Positions 63,446-64,000 of a stretch of 64,000 nucleotides of DNA are shown piece after piece. The notes under the pieces are model-generated. The model searched no databases and was not told the DNA's origin. It saw only the letters and a list, made by a program, of their open reading frames with translations. Position 1 is the first letter of the stretch. The number at the start of each line of letters is the position of its first letter. Made by a program: the position numbers and the translations under genes. Location: the NCBI RefSeq assembly GCF_000718095.1, contig NZ_JOEI01000005.1, positions 62,001-126,000 on the forward strand, in the 5' to 3' direction. Origin of the DNA: Streptomyces scopuliridis RB72. GTDB lineage: Bacteria; Actinomycetota; Actinomycetes; Streptomycetales; Streptomycetaceae.

Positions 63446-63455
63446 GCCGCCCCGC

Positions 63456-64000
63456 TCAGCAGGGGTCGACGGGCACGGTCCATACGAGGCGCGTACCGCC
63501 ACGGCCACCCGTGCCACGACCAGTGGCTTCGACCGTCATCCGGCCGCCCAGGGTCTCCGCTCTCCCGGCGAGGTTGTCCAGGCCGCTCCGGGGACTGTCC
63601 GGCGCGATACCGACCCCGTTGTCCGAGACGGTCAGGGTCAGCCGGTGATCGCGGACGACGAGGGACACCTCCGCGCCCGTGGCGCGCGCGTGACGTGCGA
63701 CATTGCTCAGCGCCTCGCCCAGGACGGCGACGACGTGGTCGGCGACCGCCGACGGCACATCCGTGTCGATGAGCCCCTCCATGCGCAGCGACGGCGTGAA
63801 GCCGAGGGAGCGTACGGCCTGTTCGACCGCCACGGTGGCGCGGACCCGCAGCCCCTGCCGGGTACGTCCCGTGTCATGGGCGCGGAGACCGAAGATCGTC
63901 GAGCGGATGATCTTGATGGTCTCGTCGAGATCGTCCACGGCGCGCAGCAGCCGCTCGCGCGCCGCCGGATGGTCCACGAACCGCAGGGTGCTCTGCAGGG
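63456..64000 (-). CDS. DevS-like sensor histidine kinase (partial, 3' end only)
   Basis: The frame runs from the right edge to a TGA at 63456. Visible: LQSTLRFVDHPAARERLL, DDLDETIKIIRSTIFGLR (the family stretch after the phosphorylated His, which lies outside the window), and an ATPase domain with GEALSNVARHA, DNGVGIAPD and GLDNLAGRAETLGG. GAF sensor domains would lie further upstream. It is the probable partner of the convergent DevR-like regulator, 10 bp away. Confidence 0.88.
   Translation of the reverse strand, partial: LQSTLRFVDHPAARERLLRAVDDLDETIKIIRSTIFGLRAHDTGRTRQGLRVRATVAVEQAVRSLGFTPSLRMEGLIDTDVPSAVADHVVAVLGEALSNVARHARATGAEVSLVVRDHRLTLTVSDNGVGIAPDSPRSGLDNLAGRAETLGGRMTVEATGRGTGGRGGTRLVWTVPVDPC

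Overview
The window looks like chromosomal DNA of a Streptomyces or close relative. By eye GC is about 70% or more, starts are often GTG or TTG, and many neighbours share ATGA or GTGA stop-start overlaps. Families typical of that genus are present: a blaB-blaA-blaL locus, a secreted nucleotide pyrophosphokinase, COG4705 membrane proteins, AAA-type regulators and a very large RHS protein. No rRNA, tRNA or CRISPR array was seen.

Layout. 1-7.7 kb: a gene tail, a reductase-domain protein, a D-Ala-D-Ala carboxypeptidase and a pentapeptide protein. Then comes a scar (3.35-4.16 kb) of transposase-associated and glycosidase fragments, abutting an AAA regulator that ends before its expected LuxR domain, and a nucleotidyltransferase. 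7.75-10.35 kb (minus strand): a 37-codon peptide gene, an M14 carboxypeptidase and a ThiF/E1 enzyme with an N-terminal leader-binding-like domain, all tightly coupled. This is a candidate RiPP-type operon and the most interesting system here. 10.5-20.7 kb: aldo/keto reductase, transporters, a cyclic-nucleotide domain protein, a crcB-DUF190-crcB fluoride operon behind a likely fluoride riboswitch, an ARMT1-like phosphatase, a lectin, a PP2C phosphatase, and an MFS/DeoR pair.

20.75-23.7 kb: a beta-lactamase with its LysR and serine-enzyme-like regulators. 23.8-30.5 kb: a lipoprotein/ABC/FtsX operon facing a NarL-type two-component system. 31.2-36.5 kb: two OmpR-type two-component systems back to back and a COG4705 membrane protein. 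Identical-type 11-bp direct repeats link this block to the promoter next to the membrane protein and an alcohol dehydrogenase. 37.7-40.9 kb: a GH65 phosphorylase and beta-phosphoglucomutase. 41.1-46.2 kb: a decayed sialidase, an SDR, a secreted pyrophosphokinase, an HTH protein and a DesKR-like pair.

46.35-53 kb: a 2113-residue RHS polymorphic-toxin-like protein and a 65-residue two-helix membrane protein that may be its immunity partner. 53.1-57.4 kb: an SDR, an orphan zinc-sensor-like ArsR between two gene relics, an APC permease and a CBS/BON protein. 57.4-62.5 kb: an extracytoplasmic flavin electron-transfer operon (ferric-reductase-like, FMN-binding, ApbE) divergent from an OmpR-type pair, with paired 11-bp repeats between them. 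62.7-64 kb: a DevR/DevS-like pair, the kinase running off the end.

Two themes recur. Gene relics are scattered throughout (TnpB-like, glycosidase, methyltransferase, sialidase, aldo/keto reductase, NB-ARC). Short tandem duplications of 11-23 bp repeatedly span start or stop codons.
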